From Desulfonatronum thiodismutans (GTDB lineage Bacteria > Desulfobacterota > Desulfovibrionia > Desulfovibrionales > Desulfonatronaceae), in contig NZ_JPIK01000005.1 of assembly GCF_000717475.1 (NCBI RefSeq), positions 352,809 to 416,808 on the forward strand: a stretch of 64,000 nt of DNA. The letters run 5' to 3'. This document shows positions 26,164-34,304 of this stretch, piece by piece. Each line of letters opens with the position of its first letter. The stretch's first letter is position 1. Position numbers and translations under genes: made by a program. Under the pieces are notes generated by a model that made no database searches, was not told where the DNA came from, and saw nothing but the letters and a program-made list of their open reading frames with translations.

Positions 26164-27015
26164 TCATTGGCCAGTTTCCTTGAACAGCTCCCGTTGTGCC
26201 GAAAGGTCCCATGTCGTTGGCGAAGCGAGTTGACGATTGGATTTGAAGCGGTTCAACGCGGCCCGGGAGTTCCTCCCCCAGATGCCGTCGACCCGGTCGG
26301 TGTAGTAGTTCAGTTCCGCCAGTCGGGCCTGGATTAGCCGCGCGGCCAGGGAGTTCTTGGGGTCAAGGAGGATGGTCCCGCGAGCCAGGGGGCCCTCGGG
26401 CACGGCTTCACGTTCCGGTTGCGCCTTGGATGGCTGGGCGTGCGTGGGCTGAAAGGTGACGGTGTTCCTGGTCACCAGCTCTTGGATTTCTTTTGTTTTA
26501 CGTAGGGTAACGTCCCGGGTTGACAGAACGGCTCCGTCCAGGGTGCTGAGCAGCTTGGCGGAGACGATTACGGCATTGTCGGTCATGACATACGTTCCCA
26601 CCAGTACGGCCTGGGTGTCGTGGTTGGTCCGCACGTCGCGCAGGTCACGGGAGAGGATCAACTCTCCGGCCTCCTGGCTGAAGACCATGGAGCCCTGGCG
26701 CAGTTTGAGTTCAACCACCCGGTATCCTTGTTGGGATATCCTGGAGGCGACTTGTTCGCCCAGTAGCCGTCCAAAGGTGCTGGACGTGTTCAGGTCGTCC
26801 AGATCCACGAAGCTGGTGAACAGGATCGGCCGAGTCCGGTCCACGTACTGGACTAGGTTGTGTTCCAGCCCGTCGGCCAGGGCGTAGGCTAGGCCCTGGA
26901 ATCCCTGGACATGTGCGTGGGATCCGGAACCGTAATACGGATGGGCGGCCGTTACGGTCTGGGCCAGGGCCAGGGGCGCGCCGACGAGAAGAGCAACTAT
27001 AAGGTTTCTGAGCAT
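26164..27015 (-). CDS. exported FlgO-domain protein with C-terminal peptidoglycan-binding-like segment
   Basis: A 283-residue protein: signal peptide at 1-23, a FlgO-like domain at about 35-180 (PILFTSFVDLDDLNTSSTFG, then ILSRDLRDVRTNHDTQAVLV and DNAVIVSAKLLSTLDGAVLS), a polar linker, and a C-terminal module at 225-283 (AARLIQARLAELNYYTDRVD, GIWGRNSRAALNRFK) that closely resembles a peptidoglycan-binding type 1 domain. FlgO proteins act at the outer membrane in vibrio flagella; here no flagellar genes are nearby. It starts 12 bases after the stop of the lipoprotein gene at 27028. Confidence 0.75.
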   Translation of the reverse strand: MLRNLIVALLVGAPLALAQTVTAAHPYYGSGSHAHVQGFQGLAYALADGLEHNLVQYVDRTRPILFTSFVDLDDLNTSSTFGRLLGEQVASRISQQGYRVVELKLRQGSMVFSQEAGELILSRDLRDVRTNHDTQAVLVGTYVMTDNAVIVSAKLLSTLDGAVLSTRDVTLRKTKEIQELVTRNTVTFQPTHAQPSKAQPEREAVPEGPLARGTILLDPKNSLAARLIQARLAELNYYTDRVDGIWGRNSRAALNRFKSNRQLASPTTWDLSAQRELFKETGQ

Positions 27016-27027
27016 GATTGCGTCTCC

Positions 27028-27762
27028 CTAGCGGTCCACGAGCTGATAGTTGACCGTCGCCGGTTGGCTGGGCAGGGCGTGCTGCTTGTAGTGCCACCAT
27101 TCCGAGTCGTTAATGTAGTAGATGGAGGAGTCCCGCATCAGGAAATGTTCCTCAAAGACCAGAGACGATGTGATCAGGATCTCCATTCGGGGCAAATCGT
27201 GGGTATATGCCCCGGACTCCACGTTGACCTCGGCGGCTTCCAGCATGGTCTGGTTAACTAGCGCGCCATGGCCGTCCGGGGTGAGCAGGGAGGATCGTTG
27301 GACGAAGACGCCAGGAGCCAAGGCTTTATAAACGCCCGGGCCCGTATGCAGGGTCCGGTGGCCGTGGCGGATGGTTTCGATGTCGAAACTCAGGACCATG
27401 GCGTTGGTGAAGCCGCTGGACACGGCGATGTTTCGCTCCACCAGCTTGGTGATCAGCAGGGCGTGAAAGGACTTGGCGAAGGGGGTCGTGCCGGACGGGG
27501 CTACGTGGACGGGAAACTGACGCTCAAGAACACGGCGTTCCAGGGCTCCGTGGACCCGGATGGCCACGTCCTCAGCCAGAATCTCCCAGTGATGTACGGC
27601 CTGCATTTTGGGCTGAGTCTTCAGGGGGTAGGCCGTGGGAACCGGAACTTGGGACAAGACCGGCAAAGGGATGTAGTCCATCTCCACTGGTTGCGGCTTC
27701 GCGCACCCTGGTCCCGACAAGAGGACGAACCCGAGGAAAAGTCCAAGTAATATTGTCCGCAT
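27028..27762 (-). CDS. lipoprotein of unknown function in the FlgO-like cluster
   Basis: A 244-residue protein with a signal peptide and lipobox SGPGC (about Cys20). The body contains PFAKSFHALLITKLVERNIA and VLSFDIETIRHGHR, a pattern of strand/helix elements like those of outer-membrane accessory lipoproteins, and ends with an aromatic-rich stretch (SSIYYINDSEWWHYKQH). I recognise no named family. It is transcribed ahead of the FlgO-domain gene at 26164 and divergently from the second FlgO-domain gene at 28020. The ATG at 27762 gives the clean signal peptide. Confidence 0.65.
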   Translation of the reverse strand: MRTILLGLFLGFVLLSGPGCAKPQPVEMDYIPLPVLSQVPVPTAYPLKTQPKMQAVHHWEILAEDVAIRVHGALERRVLERQFPVHVAPSGTTPFAKSFHALLITKLVERNIAVSSGFTNAMVLSFDIETIRHGHRTLHTGPGVYKALAPGVFVQRSSLLTPDGHGALVNQTMLEAAEVNVESGAYTHDLPRMEILITSSLVFEEHFLMRDSSIYYINDSEWWHYKQHALPSQPATVNYQLVDR

Positions 27763-28019
27763 GTGACGACGTTCCTTTTGGTTACGTTCAACGTATCGAA
27801 GCACCGGAGGCTCGGACGGGCGATACGTGGGTTTGGATCGAAATTTGCTTATAACAGGGATGAACCCGGAGAACGGGTAAAATTTGCATTCCGAACAACC
27901 TCGGGAAGATTGCCGATCGGGCAGATTGATCCACTTGCTCTTCTTATCGGCGGTCGCCCGGTTTTCTTTAGGGAAAGGGCGTGTCGGTTGCGGCGCGGAA
28001 GTGATGGAGAAAAGTAGTC

Positions 28020-28721
28020 ATGAATAGAAACATGTTCCATGGATCAAGGCGACGCGGCATAGCAATATTTTGGCTAACCGTGCTCTGGCTGGTCGTGTTC
28101 TGGTCGGCCGGGTGCTCCCGACCATCAAATATCGTGCATCAACCCGCGACGGAACTGATCACGGTGCATTACACCGTTGCGGACACACTGTTCGAGGCCC
28201 TGTGCAAACCGGAAGTCTGTGAAATGCCCCTGCTGATGTCCTCCTTCGTCATGCTGGACGACCTGGACCGGACCAGCCATTTGGGTCGGATCATCCCCCA
28301 GCAGATCGGCTCCCGATTCGCTCAGCACGGCATGCACATGGTGGACGTGCGCCTGCGCACCCAGTCCTTGCTGGTGCGCAAGGGCCAAGGAGAGTTCGCG
28401 TTGTCCCGTGAACTGGACAAGATCAACCGGGACATCAACGCCTTCGCCGTGCTCACCGGCACCTACTCAGTGGTCTACGGCCGGGTCTACGTCACGGCCA
28501 TGATCCTGCGCAGCACCGACGGCGCCTTGCTGGCCTCCCTGGACTACTTCCTGCCCGTGGATCGCAGATCACTGCGGCCGGACGGCCCGGAAACCGCTCC
28601 CCCCGCTCTTCGGTCCCCCGAAGAGCTTCCTGATCCCTTTGACGGCACGATTCAGCCCTCGGTTTTGACGAGGCTTTCTTTTCTCCGCGACCGCGTTACG
28701 GGCGTCGGACTGTTGGGTTGA
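28020..28721 (+). CDS. FlgO-domain lipoprotein
   Basis: A 233-residue protein with an N-terminal membrane segment and lipobox WSAGC (about Cys32). The FlgO-like domain (about 50-185) shows LLMSSFVMLDDLDRTSHLGR, FALSRELDKINRDINAFAVL and GTYSVVYGRVYVTAMILRST, which align by eye with the corresponding parts of the protein at 26164, making the two paralogues. The C terminus is Pro-rich. It is divergent from the lipoprotein gene across a 257-base gap. A role in an outer-membrane assembly is inferred from family membership. Confidence 0.75.
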   Translation: MNRNMFHGSRRRGIAIFWLTVLWLVVFWSAGCSRPSNIVHQPATELITVHYTVADTLFEALCKPEVCEMPLLMSSFVMLDDLDRTSHLGRIIPQQIGSRFAQHGMHMVDVRLRTQSLLVRKGQGEFALSRELDKINRDINAFAVLTGTYSVVYGRVYVTAMILRSTDGALLASLDYFLPVDRRSLRPDGPETAPPALRSPEELPDPFDGTIQPSVLTRLSFLRDRVTGVGLLG

Positions 28722-28842
28722 GTTATCGTCAAGGGGCCTTGGATCGTCAACTCTCCGGCGACGTAGAGTTCGCCTTGGGTGAAATTTCACTCGCTCCGCC
28801 TTTCGTTGAGCCGCTGCACTCCTGAACCATGAACCTCCCGCA

Positions 28843-29697
28843 TTACATATAGCTCTCCATCAACCGCGTCAGCTTGGCCCTGTCAGGGTTGCGCCCGAAG
28901 AGGGGCCCCTCCTGGAGGACGGGAAAGTGGGACTCAAACGTCGGGCGATCCGGGTTGCGGTAGATCACGCCGATGGGGATGCGGTCGCCGAACTGGCGGG
29001 CCAGGGTCATGGCCTGGTTCCAGTCCGCGGGGTCGTGATCTTCCGGGATGTCCCAGACGCGTTCCTTGTACCAGGCAAAGGTGTTCACCTTGTTGAAGGA
29101 GACGCAGGGCTGGAGGACGTCCACCAGGGCGAAGCCGGGAAAGGCGTGGGCCTGGCGGATCAGGTCGGCCAAGTGGTCCGGCTTTCCGGCGAAGCCCCGT
29201 GCCACGAATCCGGCCTGCATGGCCACGGCCACGGCCACGGGGTTGAAGGCCTGGGAAGGCGCGCCCTGGGGCTGGGCCTTGGTGGCTTGGCCGTGCAAGG
29301 TGGTGGGGCTGGCCTGGCCTTTGGTCAGGCCGTAGATTTGATTGTCGTGGACCAGCATGGTGATGTCCACGTTGCGCCGCAGCGCGGCCAGGAAATGGTT
29401 GCCGCCCTCGCCGTAGGAGCATCCGTCCCCGCTTTCCACGAAGACGTGCAGTCCGGGGTTGGCCAGTTTGGCCCCGGTGGCCGCGGGCAGGGCCCGCCCG
29501 TGCAGTCCGTTGAAGACGTTGCAGCGCAGATAGTGCGGCGTCTTGGCGGCTTGGCCGATGCCGGAGACCATCAGCACTTGGTGGGGGGCCAGGCCGCTGT
29601 CGGCCAGAGCCTTCTTGAGGGCCTTGAGGATGGAGAAGTTTCCGCATCCAGGGCACCACGCCGTCTCAAACTCTCCGAAATCTTCGATTGTCGTCAT
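28843..29697 (-). CDS. korB: 2-oxoacid:ferredoxin oxidoreductase, beta subunit
   Basis: Thiamine-diphosphate subunit that oxidatively decarboxylates 2-oxoacids (2-oxoglutarate type by overall similarity) and reduces ferredoxin. The 284-residue protein has the family N terminus WCPGCGNF (Cys15, Cys18), the ThDP/Mg motif GDGCSYGEGGNHF at about 90-102, NQIYGLTKGQASPT and a conserved CVSFNK near the C terminus. A coding run of GGCCAC repeats gives VAVAVA near residue 160. It starts five bases after the alpha subunit's stop. Confidence 0.9.
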   Translation of the reverse strand: MTTIEDFGEFETAWCPGCGNFSILKALKKALADSGLAPHQVLMVSGIGQAAKTPHYLRCNVFNGLHGRALPAATGAKLANPGLHVFVESGDGCSYGEGGNHFLAALRRNVDITMLVHDNQIYGLTKGQASPTTLHGQATKAQPQGAPSQAFNPVAVAVAMQAGFVARGFAGKPDHLADLIRQAHAFPGFALVDVLQPCVSFNKVNTFAWYKERVWDIPEDHDPADWNQAMTLARQFGDRIPIGVIYRNPDRPTFESHFPVLQEGPLFGRNPDRAKLTRLMESYM

Positions 29698-29702
29698 GTG
29701 GG

Positions 29703-31460
29703 TCACCTCTCCGTGGTCTCGTGGGATTCCCGGACCCGGCCGGTTTCGATATCCAAATCGCGTAAAATGTCCGCCGCGGTGAAGGGTAGTCCGTCGTAGC
29801 GCAGGATGGAGCGAGAGACGCTGAATCCGGCCTCCTTGCGCAGCAGTCCGGCAAACTGCCCCGTGGCGTTGCCCTCGACGCAGACGGTTTCCCGGGCTTG
29901 CCGCAACCTTTCCAGAAACTGTTCCGGCCGCAGGGGCCAAACCTGGCGGAAGTGGAGCAGTCCCACGTTGCGGCCTTCCTTGCGCAGGATTTCCGCGGCT
30001 TCGTCCGCCGGCCCCAGGGTCGAGCCCCAACAAATCAGCAGCAGGTCGCTCTGCTCGTCCCCGATATAGCTCGGGGCAAGGGCGCTTTCCCGCAGCTTTC
30101 GCTCCTTGGCCAGCCGCTTGTCGACCATGCGCTTTCGGATGGCCAGATCCTCGGTGATATGCCCGTCCTCGGTATGCTCGTCGCTATCCAGGACCACCAG
30201 GTGCTCCCCCGTGCCGGGCGTCAGCCTGGGGGAGACGCCGTCGTCGGTGAAGGCGTAGCGCTTGTAGTCATGTGGATCGTCGCGGGTTTGGGCCGGGCGG
30301 AGCGGCTCGGCGAGCATGTCCAGGTCAAAGGGCGGGACGGCCTGGATGGTGTCGGCCAGGTATTGGTCGGTCATGACGATCACCGGACCTTGGGAGCGTT
30401 CGGCCAAGTCCACGGCGGCGTGAGTCAGGCGGAAGCACTCCTCGACGCTGCCCGGAGTAAGGATGGCTCGGGGAAATTCTCCGTGGCCGGCGTACAGGGC
30501 CAGGTTCAGGTCACCCTGCTCGGTCCGTGTGGGCAGGCCGGTGGCCGGTCCGGGGCGTTGGCCCAGAACAAGCACCAGGGGCGTTTCGGTCATCCCGGCC
30601 AGGCTGATCCCCTCGGTCATCAGGGCGAATCCGCCGCCGGAGGTGGGCACGATGGCCGGCGCTCCGGTATAGGATGCGCCAAGGGCCATGTTCACCGCCG
30701 CGATCTCGTCCTCGGCCTGCTCCACAACCAGCCCGAAGTCCTTGGCCGCGGCGCTCAGGGTCAGAGCCACGCCCGTGGCCGGGGTCATGGGATAAAAGGC
30801 GCAGAAACGCGTGCCGCCGACCAAGGCCCCCAAAGCCACGGCCTGGCTGCCGTTCAAGACCATGCGCCTAGTCGGCTTCGGAGGTTCGGGGAGGGGCTGA
30901 AAGGCCGCGGACTGTTCGGCGGTCCACGCCGCCGCGGCGTGAAGGACGTTCAGATTTTTCTCCACCACGTCGGCCTTTTTTGGGGCGAAAGTTTCCCGAA
31001 CCAAGTCGGTGGTCGCGTTTTCAGGCAGCCCAAGGAGCCGGGCCGCGACTTCCAAGGCCACGATGTTGTGGAAGACTTTGCTGGGGGCCAACTCAGCGAA
31101 GGGAACGCGCAGGGCGCGGTCACTTTTGTCTTCCTGATCCGCGTCCCTCGTCGCGGCCTGGTCGTCGTGTTCCGCGTCCATGAGGACCAGGGCGTTTTCG
31201 GTCAGCTCCTCGCGATGCAAGGAAATGCTTTCCCGGTTCAGGGCGATCAGGATATCCACTTCCCGAATTCCGGCCCGGATCGGGCCAAGGCCGGTGCGTA
31301 TGGTAAAGGTGTTGTGTCCGCCGCGAATGCGGGATTCGTACCCCTGGGTGACGAAAATTTCATAGCCTGATCTGGCCAGGGCCTTGGCCAGAAGCATGCC
31401 CACAGTGGCCAAGCCCTGCCCGGCTTCCCCGGCGATCAGGATGTTTTTGGATAGGCGCAT
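29703..31460 (-). CDS. korA: 2-oxoacid:ferredoxin oxidoreductase, fused gamma-alpha subunit
   Basis: A 585-residue subunit with an N-terminal gamma domain (1-190: ILIAGEAGQGLATVGMLLAK, GYESRIRGGHNTFTIR) and a pyrimidine-binding alpha domain from about 200 (FCAFYPMTPATGVALTLS, VVEQAEDEIAAVNMALGAS, PTSGGGFALMTEGI). GGAG precedes the ATG. With KorB it forms the two-gene type of enzyme common in strict anaerobes. The exact 2-oxoacid is not determined by these motifs. Confidence 0.9.
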   Translation of the reverse strand: MRLSKNILIAGEAGQGLATVGMLLAKALARSGYEIFVTQGYESRIRGGHNTFTIRTGLGPIRAGIREVDILIALNRESISLHREELTENALVLMDAEHDDQAATRDADQEDKSDRALRVPFAELAPSKVFHNIVALEVAARLLGLPENATTDLVRETFAPKKADVVEKNLNVLHAAAAWTAEQSAAFQPLPEPPKPTRRMVLNGSQAVALGALVGGTRFCAFYPMTPATGVALTLSAAAKDFGLVVEQAEDEIAAVNMALGASYTGAPAIVPTSGGGFALMTEGISLAGMTETPLVLVLGQRPGPATGLPTRTEQGDLNLALYAGHGEFPRAILTPGSVEECFRLTHAAVDLAERSQGPVIVMTDQYLADTIQAVPPFDLDMLAEPLRPAQTRDDPHDYKRYAFTDDGVSPRLTPGTGEHLVVLDSDEHTEDGHITEDLAIRKRMVDKRLAKERKLRESALAPSYIGDEQSDLLLICWGSTLGPADEAAEILRKEGRNVGLLHFRQVWPLRPEQFLERLRQARETVCVEGNATGQFAGLLRKEAGFSVSRSILRYDGLPFTAADILRDLDIETGRVRESHETTER

Positions 31461-31510
31461 GAACGACTCCGGGGTGAAAGGTTGGCCGCATGTGCGCGGT
31501 CTGGAATTCG

Positions 31511-31554
31511 AAAAGAGCCTTGTCCCGGCGCACGGCGTGCGCCGGGACAGGGCT
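31511..31554 (-). terminator. rho-independent terminator of the ferritin gene
   Basis: On the minus strand, about 40 bases after the ferritin stop, an 18-bp stem (arms 31516-31533 and 31537-31554, with one G-U type pair) closes over GCC and is followed by CTTTT. It lies between ferritin and the korA start. Confidence 0.7.
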
Positions 31555-31594
31555 GCGTGTCATGACGGATGCGTCGTGAAGCGGAAAAAGGTGG

Positions 31595-32113
31595 TCAGGC
31601 GGTCGGCTGGGAGCAGGGGCAAGCAGAGGCCCTGCCGGCCAGTTCCCGGTCGATCATGAACAGGCCGCCGCCGTCCTTGCCTAGGAGTTTCAGTTTTTGC
31701 AGCACGGCGTTCACGCTGGCTTCCTCTTCCACCTGCTCGGTGACGAACCACTGCAAGAAGATGTTCGTGGCATGGTCTTTCTCCGCAATGGCCAGGTCCA
31801 CCAGGTTGTTGATCATGGCGGTGACCTTTTGCTCATGTTCCAGCACGGCCTCGAACACGGACGTCGGAGAATCCCAGGACGAAGGCGGGGCCTCGATGGC
31901 TTTCAGAGTGTTTTTCCCGCCCCGTTCGTTGATGAATGCGTAGAATTTCAGGGCATGACCAAGCTCTTCCTGGGACTGCATGTTCATCCAGTGGGAGAAG
32001 CCTTCCAGGTCGCGGTCGCTGAAATACGCGGCCATGGCCAGGTAGAGATAGGCCGAGTACAGTTCGGCGTTGACTTGCTCGTTCAGGGCCTGCTCGATTG
32101 TCGGGGTCAACAT
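31595..32113 (-). CDS. ferritin
   Basis: Iron-storage ferritin of 172 residues. Ferroxidase-centre ligands are visible as Glu17 (NEQVNAELYSAYLYL) and Glu50/His53 (QSQEELGHALKF); later Glu and Gln residues (FEAVLEHEQKV, WFVTEQVEEEA) complete the four-helix bundle. The C terminus is slightly extended with two Cys (ACPCSQ). AGGAGG sits ahead of the ATG at 32113. No convincing Fur box was seen upstream. Confidence 0.93.
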   Translation of the reverse strand: MLTPTIEQALNEQVNAELYSAYLYLAMAAYFSDRDLEGFSHWMNMQSQEELGHALKFYAFINERGGKNTLKAIEAPPSSWDSPTSVFEAVLEHEQKVTAMINNLVDLAIAEKDHATNIFLQWFVTEQVEEEASVNAVLQKLKLLGKDGGGLFMIDRELAGRASACPCSQPTA

Positions 32114-32264
32114 GTGGGGTTCCTCCTGAAGTTGGGCGGTAAGGCGGCGAGTCTCGCTTTCGCGGCCGGAATCGATCCGAGGAGCAAGGGCTCGTCCAAG
32201 ATGGATAAGAAATCTACAGAATCCAGATGCACAGGTCAAAGCCGTCGTGTCCGCCCGCGAACAG

Positions 32265-32344
32265 CCTGTCCTGTCTGATTCTGGTGCGCGCCCAGGCCCC
32301 GGATCTTGTAGGGGCGGGTCCCCGTGCCTGTCCTTTCTGATTCG
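32265..32344. repeat. imperfect 18-base direct repeat
   Basis: Copies CCTGTCCTGTCTGATTCT (32265-32282) and CCTGTCCTTTCTGATTCG (32327-32344) match at 16 of 18 bases and are 62 bases apart. The second copy lies within the inverted-repeat element next to it. Confidence 0.6.
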
Positions 32345-32393
32345 CGACCTTGGGAATTCACCTTGAAAGGGCAATCACGGGGGGTGCCCCTAC
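32308..32393. repeat. GTAGGGGC-type inverted repeat (REP/MITE-like)
   Basis: The left arm begins GTAGGGGCGGGTCCCCGTG at 32308 and the right arm ends GGGGTGCCCCTAC at 32393. The outer 8 bp pair perfectly and the inner parts pair imperfectly. Elements with these ends are common dispersed intergenic palindromes in many bacterial genomes. Confidence 0.6.
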
Positions 32394-32440
32394 TGAATGG
32401 ATGGCGTTGTAATGCGTGTCGGAAAAGGATTTTGGGTCAC

Positions 32441-32464
32441 GATTTTGATTGCGATTTCGACTTG
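32441..32464. repeat. two imperfect 12-base units of the GATTTCGA type
   Basis: GATTTTGATTGC (32441-32452) followed by GATTTCGACTTG (32453-32464). Short runs of this kind occur as dispersed intergenic repeats; only two units are visible here. Confidence 0.4.
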
Positions 32465-32649
32465 ATCTCGGTGCATGTGAACGGCGAGATTGGAGCAGGT
32501 CCCGCCTTTCTCCGGAGTAATGGTTGCAGGGATGCCTTGAGCAGGGTAAGGACGTGCCGTGCGCGTTCGTGCATTATGGAACAAGGAGCCCTGGGTCGTA
32601 TCGACGCAAGGGCCTGGCCTGAATGGATATCGCAAGGAGTCTTTTTTTG

Positions 32650-34104
32650 ATGAAAAAAGCGGAAGTGGATTCCAAGATTTGGGGGAATGCCTGGGCCATC
32701 GTGCTGGCCGGCGGGTCCGGCACCCGGCTGTGGCCCATGTCCCGATCCCTGCTGCCCAAACAACTGTTGGCCTTGAACGGGGATAAAACCTTGCTGCAAC
32801 AGACCGCCGAGCGCTTGTTGGGGCGACTGCCCGCTGAGCGGATCGTCACCGTGACCAACGAGGAACATTTTTTCGAGGTTTGCTCGCAGTTGGCTGAAGT
32901 GCACCCGGGTCTGAAGGATCAGGTGCTCAAGGAGCCCCTGGCCCGAAACACGCTTCCGGCGATCCTGCTCGGTCTGGACAAGATCGTCGCGGCTCAGGAT
33001 CCGGAGCACGGGCAGGCTCTGGTGGGCGTTTTCCCTTCGGATCACATGATCGGCGATCAGGCCAGGTTCGAGGCCGATTGGGGACAGGCCCTGGCCCTGG
33101 CGGATCAGGACTGGTTCGTGACCTTCGGCATTCCGCCCACCAAGCCGGAGACCGGCTACGGGTACATCGCCAAGGCCGAGGAACTGGCGCCGGGCGCGTA
33201 CAAGGTGGCGGGCTTCGTGGAGAAGCCGCCGCTGGAAGCGGCACGAGAGTTCGTCAGCGCCGGCACCCACTCCTGGAACAGCGGGATGTTCATTGTTCCT
33301 TCCGCGGCGTTCCTGAGTGCCGTGGAGGAGTTTCAGCCTCGGCTTTGGCAGTGGTGGCAGGAGCGGGAAGAATGTGGATTGGTTGGCGGATACGGTGACA
33401 TTCCCGACATTTCCGTGGACTATGGGATCATGGAGCATGCCCGGCGGTTGGCGATGGTGGAAGCGGGATTTACCTGGGACGATCTTGGAAGCTGGGAAGC
33501 CATGTTCCGGATGGGCGCACACGACGCCGTGGACCATTGCGTGGTCAAGGGCGATGTGCTGGCCCTGGATTGTCGGGACAGCCTCTTGTTCTCCTCGGGC
33601 GGCAAACTGGCCGCCGTGGGTTTGGAAGGGGTGGCCGTTGTTCAGACCAGGGATGCCACCCTGGTTTGCCCCCTGGATCAGGTCCAGCGGGTCAAGGACG
33701 TGGTCAACCGGCTGAAGGCCGAGAAGTCCACCCTGGTCGAGGCTCATGTCACCGTGCGTCGGCCCTGGGGCAGTTACACGGTTCTGGAAGAGGGCCAATT
33801 CTACAAGATCAAGCGGATCATGGTCCATCCAGGGGCGCGATTGAGCTTGCAGATGCACCACCACCGCAGCGAACACTGGGTGGTGATCAAGGGCACGGCA
33901 CTGGTCCAGGTGGGGGACAGGGAAACGCTGGTCGCGGAGAATCAGTCCGTGGACATTCCCAAGACCGCCATGCACCGACTCTCCAATCCGGGCCGGGTTC
34001 CGGTGGAGATCATCGAGATTCAGAGCGGTCCCTATCTGGAGGAGGACGACATCGTCCGGTTCGACGATGTTTACGGTCGGAGTCGGCCTCAAAATCCCGA
34101 GTGA
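32650..34104 (+). CDS. mannose-1-phosphate guanylyltransferase / mannose-6-phosphate isomerase
   Basis: Bifunctional type II enzyme of 484 residues that makes GDP-mannose for exopolysaccharide or O-antigen. The nucleotidyltransferase domain (1-350) has the pyrophosphorylase signature GGSGTRLWP at 21-29, the FVEKPP motif and NSGMFIV; the C-terminal cupin domain (about 360-480) has VHPGARLSLQMHHHRSEHW with the metal-binding His cluster. AAGGAG lies ten bases before the ATG at 32650; the frame is also open from 32623 without a site. No other polysaccharide genes are nearby. Confidence 0.93.
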   Translation: MKKAEVDSKIWGNAWAIVLAGGSGTRLWPMSRSLLPKQLLALNGDKTLLQQTAERLLGRLPAERIVTVTNEEHFFEVCSQLAEVHPGLKDQVLKEPLARNTLPAILLGLDKIVAAQDPEHGQALVGVFPSDHMIGDQARFEADWGQALALADQDWFVTFGIPPTKPETGYGYIAKAEELAPGAYKVAGFVEKPPLEAAREFVSAGTHSWNSGMFIVPSAAFLSAVEEFQPRLWQWWQEREECGLVGGYGDIPDISVDYGIMEHARRLAMVEAGFTWDDLGSWEAMFRMGAHDAVDHCVVKGDVLALDCRDSLLFSSGGKLAAVGLEGVAVVQTRDATLVCPLDQVQRVKDVVNRLKAEKSTLVEAHVTVRRPWGSYTVLEEGQFYKIKRIMVHPGARLSLQMHHHRSEHWVVIKGTALVQVGDRETLVAENQSVDIPKTAMHRLSNPGRVPVEIIEIQSGPYLEEDDIVRFDDVYGRSRPQNPE

Positions 34105-34136
34105 GGCGGAAAGGGTTGTCTGAACTGTTCGTTAGT

Positions 34137-34155
34137 CAGGCAACCTGCTTTTTTT
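34137..34155 (+). terminator. weak intrinsic terminator candidate
   Basis: A short CAGG/CCTG stem (34137-34140 and 34144-34147) is followed by C and seven T residues, 33 bases after the guanylyltransferase stop. The stem is short, so efficiency is doubtful. Confidence 0.35.
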
Positions 34156-34202
34156 ATTTACCTTAACTTGCACCCGTGCTTCGTGAATTTTTTCATTTAC
34201 GC

Positions 34203-34231
34203 TTGACAGGGCTTTGCTCTCTTGCATAGGG
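34203..34231 (+). promoter_or_regulatory. candidate promoter for the qrc operon
   Basis: A perfect TTGACA at 34203-34208 is followed by TTGCATAGGG around 34222-34231, where an ATA-containing -10 with a preceding TG is possible but poor. It lies about 100 bases upstream of qrcA. Confidence 0.4.
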
Positions 34232-34304
34232 TGCCGAAAATTTGGATCCAGGTAGGGAAACCTGAGGCTCTTTTCATCATCAACACTACAGCATGTGAGG
34301 CAAC

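Larger units (their letters stand above)
32114..32649. other. 536-base intergenic region with several repeat elements
   Basis: Lies between divergent ferritin and the mannose-1-phosphate guanylyltransferase gene. It holds an imperfect direct repeat (32265-32282 and 32327-32344), a GTAGGGGC-type inverted repeat (32308-32393) and a short GATTTYGA tandem (32441-32464). No protein-coding frame there looks real apart from the extended start region of the plus-strand gene. Confidence 0.5.

Noticed and set aside
29220..29250. GGCCAC tandem run as a regulatory repeat
   Set aside because: It lies within korB and encodes an alternating Val-Ala helix segment; it is short and in frame, so ordinary codon use explains it.
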